This document shows, piece by piece, positions 58,721 through 64,000 of a DNA stretch of 64,000 bases. Position 1 is the first letter of the stretch. Every line of letters starts with the position of its first letter. The position numbers and the translations under genes were made by a program. The notes beneath the pieces are model-generated. The model did not search any database and was not told where the DNA came from. It saw only the letters and a program-made list of their open reading frames with translations. Origin of the DNA: Temnothorax longispinosus. Taxonomy: Eukaryota > Arthropoda > Insecta > Hymenoptera > Formicidae. Location: positions 8,548,399 through 8,612,398 of the forward strand of contig NC_092366.1 of the NCBI RefSeq assembly GCF_030848805.1, given 5' to 3'.

Positions 58721-60060
58721 AGAAGTAAATTTAAAATATTTATTCACAAATAATTTTCATTTATTTTCCTTAATCTTTCTTAGATGATTATCAAGAAATA
58801 AAATAGGAATTTCAGTATAATAATGCATTGTTTGTAGTTTTTCTAACACTTTTAACGTGCAATATTCAGCAGAAGCTATCTCTATATTCTATAATCTCTA
58901 TATAAATATACATATATAAAATTGACATTACACATTTTCACCTACTTTTTGTGTATATTTTTGTTGCGCAGTTAGAAGTAATTTCGAGAAATTTTTAACT
59001 AACTTTATTAATCATTAGTCAAGAGTCATATTATTTATTAAATCAAATTCATTTAAAGCTTTATTTATAAAAAATATAAATCAATATATCAATTCGGTTC
59101 AATAACGATTTTTGTAAACAAAGAAAATAATTAATTTGAAAAAATCGCTTATTTTAAACGACTGCAGCGAGTTTCAAGAATTCTGCATGATTCTGAGGAT
59201 TAATAAATTGTTAGTCCTAGTTACTTAAAATGGCTTTACTCCATTTCTTCTGCATGTCATCCCTTTTCGTTACAATATGTCTAAACTCAACATGAAACTG
59301 TCCACAGGAATTTATAACAATAATTAATTCTTTAGAAGCTTAATTTTATCGTTGACGATTCTCAAAGATCAGATTTTTATATAACTAAAATCGGTAGCGT
59401 TAGGAAAGTAGCGTTCGCGCGAACGCATCGTGGCGAAGAGAGAAATTACGAAGCGGGACGACGTATTTCGATGAGGAGGAGGCGGAACTGGCCTGGATCT
59501 CTAAACGCGATCTCGTGGCGGATAACGATGGAAATTCGCATTCTTGCGGCGCGAGAGTACACGTACGTACGTCACTCGCGTGCCGGACACGGTGCGTCAA
59601 CCGTACACGCGCGATTCCAACGTGATTTTATTTCACATCACGCGAGAATCGAATCTCGCCTCGGCGGTTTTACCTCGCACGGGAAAAGGATCCCGGTTTC
59701 GTTTCGCGACGCGATCCGAATTCCTGCCCTCGGCGCGGCATGAACCAAATTTCATTATCTTAAATTTCAACTTTATTTTATTATCTGAAATTTTTATATT
59801 TTTTTCACAACTTTCATACCCTGTATTTTGAAAACAAAAAGCAGTTTATGTTTATAGGACCTTTTCTCTCTAAAATAAGCCACGGAATAGCCTCTTCAAT
59901 TTTTTGTACTTACTTTTAGGAAACACACCCTATATATAGTCACAACACGATAGGGGATTATTTTCACATAAATCAAAGTAAAGATTGCAATATTTATTAG
60001 TAAAATCCTCTTCTAAAATATATAAAATAATGCATAACTGTATAATTAAATTAAATATTT
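58721..60060. other. Intergenic with CpG-rich patch 59400-59750
   Basis: AT-rich except for the patch, whose ORFs (59471-59743 +, 59544-59831 +) overlap on one strand in different frames and lack domains. Sequence near 59815-59940 has CCCTGTAT / CACACCCTATATA motifs often found at insect transposon ends, but no paired ends could be drawn. Confidence 0.4.
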
Positions 60061-60442
60061 GAAGGGTACAGAGGAAAAACGATATCCATCCGGAGTAATT
60101 TCGAAAAAAACGCAATTTCAAGTTTCAAGACATCAAATATCTTAGGATCGAAGCTATTGAAAAAGATACTATGGCAGCGAATATCGGTATGCATCGTGTT
60201 TATATTTAGTGTTTACATTGTATGTTGGACTCTGATGATGGTTCTTCGCTCCATCACAAACACGTACGTGGACTATGATCGTTTTTCCTCAGCACGATAT
60301 CTTTCGACCTTATTTCCAATGAATTGTAACTGTTCTTGATCAAAACAAATAAGAATTATGAAAGTTTGAAAATGCCACGGGATAGCATGTTCAGATCAAT
60401 TTCGACAAAAAGTGGACTTTAATTTTTCCCTCTGTACCCTTC
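60061..60442. mobile_element. 382-bp element with GAAGGGTACAGAGG ends
   Basis: GAAGGGTACAGAGGAAAAA at the left and TTTTTCCCTCTGTACCCTTC at the right are inverted, with one difference. A six-base direct repeat ATATTT flanks both sides (60055-60060, 60443-60448). The 60-codon ORF inside (60157-60339) has no recognised domain. Confidence 0.65.
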
Positions 60443-60575
60443 ATATTTAATTATAATATATAATATATTTATATAGTTTCAAAACTACACTACCGAGACT
60501 AGAATCGCCGACGTGAATTGTCATCGTTGTTGAAAGCTCTCGATGTTGAAACTTTCTTCCCGAGGCCGGTGACCA

Positions 60576-60835
60576 TGAGTAGAGCTCGCGCGCCCAAGGT
60601 CATTGATTCCACCGGCAGTTCCGGCTCGGTTTCTGGGCCAGGTTAACCGACGGTCCCGCGACGGCGACGTCCGGAATACCTTCGCTCGCCGTGACGTCGG
60701 CTCAGCCCGATACGGCGGACCGATAATGAACCGGCATAACTCAGCGACGGACTCGAACTCGTCCGAACCCGAAGTTCTAACGCGAATTCGAGGCCCTCCA
60801 ATTCTTCCCTCCAACAAATTGCCAAACGATTGAAT
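60576..60835 (+). other. Protein-like but unassigned ORF stretch
   Basis: Two + strand frames in a GC-rich stretch look less random than most. One starts at ATG 60576 (MSRARAPKVIDSTGSSGSVS) and ends soon after 60640. Another runs from about 60603 to a TGA at 60831-60833 and includes YGGPIMNRHNSATDSNSSEP and VLTRIRGPPILPSNKLPND. The - strand is also open. I recognise no family. It may be a short polar protein, a broken gene or composition only. Confidence 0.2.
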
Positions 60836-60930
60836 TTGATTAAAAGATATCAAAATTAATTTCCACAAGAAATGGTTGCTTCCGCGAACGTTTGTGGATC
60901 GATATCTCAAGTGAAATTGATCCCTTAGAA
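60836..60930. other. Short spacer
   Basis: Nothing seen. Confidence 0.5.
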
Positions 60931-61034
60931 CCCAGACAGCACCACGTCCAAAATCGGGGCATAAGATGTCTCAAAGATGTCTCAAAGGTGTCTTTAAGAC
61001 GTCCTATGTCCCGATTTTGGGCATGCTGTCTGGG
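60931..61034. mobile_element. CCCAGACAGCA-family MITE, copy C
   Basis: 104 bp with perfect ends CCCAGACAGCA and TGCTGTCTGGG and matching inner blocks CCAAAATCGGGGCATAAGA and TCCTATGTCCCGATTTTGG. Short repeats of AAGATGTCTC lie in the loop. Confidence 0.92.
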
Positions 61035-62070
61035 AATTTTCTCAGAAAATAAGCTCAACTATACATTAATTATTAAAATTGCTGTAATTGAACTTGAGAT
61101 CAATAATAAAATGAACAATTCTGCCAAGTTCCAACTTGTAGTTCACTCAGCTAACGTGAATTACGGCCTTGCCGGCATCATCGGGGGGCCTCACTCGCGA
61201 GCATTCTGCGCGAAATGCGAGTTGGCCATTCATTCACGTCTGAGTCCTCGTTCAGCGGCGGGGCATTGACGCAGCGGCATGACACGTGCGAATTTAATCC
61301 TTTGGGACCTAGAAAAAGACTTGAGAAAAGAGTCTCCGAAAGTCCGAACGTCACATGCAAAATGACGATCTCACGGATACTCTCGTCGCTCTGATAAATA
61401 AACGAATGTAACGGATTAAACTTCAATGCCAGATTAATTCTGGATAACGAAGAAAAGAATAATCAAACTTTCACCGGCCTTTAATTAAGCAACTTTGTAA
61501 TCGGCTTTAACATATAAGTTTAAGACAGGAGAAGCTTCCCTCTCGTTCTTCCTATTCAAGTCGAGAATTATTGAAAGTTAATTGCTATAAATTAATAAAG
61601 CTAGTTTCTGCGATATGGAGGTCGTTGACCGCGTTCGACGGCGCGGCGCCTCTTCGCTCTTAATTGACTACATAAATCGCAGAGCAAATAATAAAAGCGA
61701 GCTCGTTCCCGAAGATGGTACGCGGGTTTACCTTGAGGAGGTCGCGGTGCGTCAATCTGGTTCTCTTCTTCTTCTTTCCATCTATGACGACAGGCGAATG
61801 CGATGACCCAGCGCAGCGCCAGGAAATTCACGTCCGGATAGTCGTGCCGAATCGCGATTGTACGTGTCTCAGATCTCAGATTACCTCGGTTGTACGGCAC
61901 GTAAAAGCCCAACGATTATATAATAACAGCGTACCATTATAATTAAATTTATTATCATGATTGGAAATTATTACATTTATTAATTTCAAAGTATAAATTT
62001 AAAATTATTAAATCTGTTATGCGTCACAATTATATCTATTTTCGAATTATCTCCGATAATATGGATTATT
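61035..62070. other. Intergenic, no gene seen
   Basis: CpG-richer patches at 61140-61280 and 61610-61900 with ORFs on both strands and no domains. Confidence 0.45.
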
Positions 62071-62447
62071 ATTTAGATTTAAGTGTACCAAAATTAACAA
62101 AATAATGATTTATTATTGAAGATTCCAGACTCTGTGTAAAAAGCTCGTAAAAATCTGAAAACTACATTTTCTTTTGTTTAATTAATATTAATTATATAAA
62201 TATATAAAAAATATAAACACTCAGACCGCACGCATGACTAAAACTGCGAAATGAAACGTCCGGTCCTAAAGACGTCTTATTTCTCAATTTTAGACATGTA
62301 TGCTGTCTGAATGTTTATTTTATATAATTAACATTAATTAAACAGAAGAAAATGTAGTTTCGAGATTTTTACGAGCTTTTTACAGAATCTGACGTTTTCA
62401 ATAACAAATAATTATTTTGTTAACTTTAGTACATTTAAATGATAGAT
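62071..62447. mobile_element. Long palindrome with a MITE at its centre
   Basis: The arms 62071-62219 and 62311-62447 are imperfect reverse complements. Matching blocks include AATTAACAAAATAAT, AAAAAGCTCGTAAAAATCT and ACTACATTTTCTT with their partners. The arms meet at AAACA / TGTTT, exactly where MITE copy D sits. It is non-coding. Confidence 0.8.
62220..62310. mobile_element. CCCAGACAGCA-family MITE, copy D
   Basis: 91 bp with ends CTCAGACCGCA and TGCTGTCTGA. The inner motifs CTAAAGACGTCTTAT and CAATTTTAGACATG match copies A-C and E. It occupies the tip of the surrounding palindrome. Confidence 0.8.
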
Positions 62448-62457
62448 ATAAAAAAAC

Positions 62458-62657
62458 CTGCGCATTTTTATTGTTGCCTAACCCCCAACCTGAAAGATCG
62501 GTTTCCTCTCTAAATATAGAGAGCTAGGCAAGATACTCTCGGTGGGTTGCCATCCCCTGCTTCCGAGAGGTGACGATCGAATAAAAATCTGACAATTTTT
62601 AGTCGAATCCTCCGGTTCACTATAGACTAGCTCACATCTGTCTGCACCACGATCGCC
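62458..62657 (-). mobile_element. tRNA-derived SINE, copy 2
   Basis: It matches copy 1 (38776-38997) along its length. On the - strand it starts GGCGATCGTGGTGCAGACAG (A-box region), passes AACCGGAGGATTCGACT with part of the B box lost, and continues with the shared body TCTCGGAAGCAGGGGATGGC and tail TAGGCAACAATAAAAATGCG. The B-box deletion means this copy is unlikely to be transcribed by polymerase III. Confidence 0.8.
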
Positions 62658-62660
62658 ACT

Positions 62661-62718
62661 AGTCCTAAAGTCCTAAAGACGTCTTATGTCCCAATTTTAG
62701 ACATGGTGCTGTCATGGG
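62661..62718. mobile_element. CCCAGACAGCA-family MITE, copy E (right half)
   Basis: Only the right half remains: TCCTAAAGACGTCTTATGTC, then CCAATTTTAGACATGGTGCT and GTCATGGG. It starts within four bases of the tRNA head of SINE copy 2. Confidence 0.75.
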
Positions 62719-62859
62719 CAGTTATACGTAATCTAATCAAATATCTATATTTTGTGACATGCCATGGCTACAACAATTATTTTTATTATATGTCTCTCCA
62801 TTAATTTTCCAGTGTTAGAAATTTAGAAGAAGCTCCGCAGGGAAAAAACGTATACATGT
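62719..62859. other. Short spacer
   Basis: AT-rich, with nothing seen. Confidence 0.5.
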
Positions 62860-63560
62860 GTCACGTGTGTCTGTGACGGAAGCAGAACCAAACTCATCGG
62901 GATGACTCGCGCGCGTCGAGATCTCATCTCGGAGCGGCCGCGAGCGCGATGACAGCATCCGGCGATGACGTCATACAACGGCGGCGGCGGTAGCGGTGGC
63001 GGTGGCGGTGGCGGCCGCAGTTGCGATGATCGTGTACGATGACGTCGACGATGATCGCAAATCGGCGACGGCGGCGGCGGCGGCGACGGCAGCAACCGCA
63101 GCAGCAGCTGGAGGAAGGAGTTGGTGCCCCGAGCCGAGCCGGCAGGAATGGACGGTGCACCGTTTCGTCGCGGGGCCCAGTGCCCAGTTCCTTCCAGATC
63201 GCCGTGTCGTCGACTTCTTTCGCATTCTCGCGGATCCTCCACCTGGGCTCTCGACGCGGCGCGGCGATTCCGTACACCGCGGCCAGGCCGGTCGTCGATC
63301 CGCGACGGACGTCGCGCGCTGCGCCGCACCGCACCGGCCGGACGCCGCCGTCGCCGTCGCCGTCGGCACGGCCACATGACAGTGACCCACATACCGCGGT
63401 TCCGGTATGCCGCGTTAAGGTTTACGGTCCGCGATATACGGTAATCCCGACGTCGAATCCGACGTTCGGTAAACCGAACGAATTATGCGAGCGGAACTCT
63501 CGATGAGAAATAACGTGTAGATATATCAACCGTGATCGGGAACGGGTCGACGACAGTTAG
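62860..63560. promoter_or_regulatory. CpG-rich island with CRE sites, possible promoter
   Basis: This is the most GC- and CpG-rich stretch of the window, with GGCGGC, GGTGGC and GACGGC triplet runs (62985-63110) that keep several frames open on both strands. A full CRE TGACGTCA lies at 62966-62973 and a TGACGTCG near 63040. The long ORFs here are Arg/Ala/Pro-rich composition artefacts. It is probably a promoter or 5' UTR of a gene beyond the window; direction is unknown. Confidence 0.45.
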
Positions 63561-64000
63561 CGTTAAGTGCGCGGTATGGATTTTCGATAGCCATTTCGCA
63601 CCGTGGACACTTTTGGTACCGTACTCCGTTTAACGGTGATGTCTCACGCGATCGTCGATCGAATTCGATCGAGTGCGAACCGAAATGAGTTGTTGAATGA
63701 GTGAAATAATTGTAAGAAGTCGAAAATAAAAAGTGAAGAAATAAAACAATGTGGAATAAGTTGAACGGAATTGGCTGACCCACGTTTACGTTAATCCCTG
63801 AATTGCATTTATTGACGCGGCGATTTTTTAAACAAAGTCGGAATTATACGCTAAATATAGTCAATAATCATGTTAATGTTTGATAAAATAAATTTGAAAT
63901 TTTATGGATTGTGTTGTGTTTAATTCTAAACGCATTTATTTTCAGTCATCTATCTATTTGATATTAAAATGACATTTGACCTTTATTGAAATAAAGTCTA
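63561..64000. other. Right edge, no gene seen
   Basis: GC content falls back to AT-rich. The - strand ORF 63783-63526 has no domain. Confidence 0.45.

Noticed and set aside
62823..63506. Several 100-190-codon ORFs on both strands
   Set aside because: They overlap in many frames in a GGC/GAC triplet-rich CpG island, with Arg/Ala/Pro-only composition and no domain. They are composition artefacts.

Overview
This 64 kb window is animal nuclear DNA, most likely from an insect and probably an ant or another hymenopteran. The reasons are an AT-rich background broken by short CpG-rich islands, genes split by small introns with standard GT-AG sites, many microsatellites, a tRNA-derived SINE and a heavy load of short inverted-repeat transposons. 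Assignment to Hymenoptera is an inference from base composition and gene character. No bacterial, viral or organelle gene was recognised.

Only two host genes can be modelled completely, and they converge tail to tail near the right end. The first is a ten-exon lysosomal-type beta-glucuronidase (50291-57309, + strand). Its exons join in frame into 669 residues, and it keeps a signal peptide, both catalytic glutamates (E464, E553) and the N-x-K uronate-recognition motif. The second is a two-exon zf-HIT protein of ZNHIT3 type (58567-57805, - strand, 138 residues). A possible signal-peptide exon of an unidentified secreted protein lies at 22666-22574 (-). Possible first exons for the glucuronidase lie at 48661 and 45594. 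The rest is intergenic or intronic DNA with CpG-rich islands that may be promoters of genes outside the window.

The left half is dominated by a 3.8 kb hAT transposon (15165-18957). It has perfect 16-bp inverted ends, a perfect 8-bp target duplication and a spliced BED-finger transposase gene on the - strand with one apparent single-base frameshift. Each end carries exactly five copies of the octamer TATCGATA within about 90 bp. This is the DRE motif bound in Drosophila by DREF, which is itself a BED-finger protein related to hAT transposases. I consider this the most interesting signal in the window. A decayed C-terminal fragment of an unrelated hAT transposase lies at 600-927.

Around these lie about twenty non-autonomous inverted-repeat elements. 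They include a five-member CCCAGACAGCA family, a two-member Harbinger-like family with TAA duplications (one copy inside a glucuronidase intron), two elements with shared CACTGAGA ends, and two 0.9 kb elements with internally repeated motifs, one of which contains a perfect 52-bp palindrome. There are also several long foldbacks, one of which has a 250-bp CT microsatellite grown inside a single arm. Two copies of a tRNA-derived SINE are present. These repeats account for most of the structured sequence between the genes.
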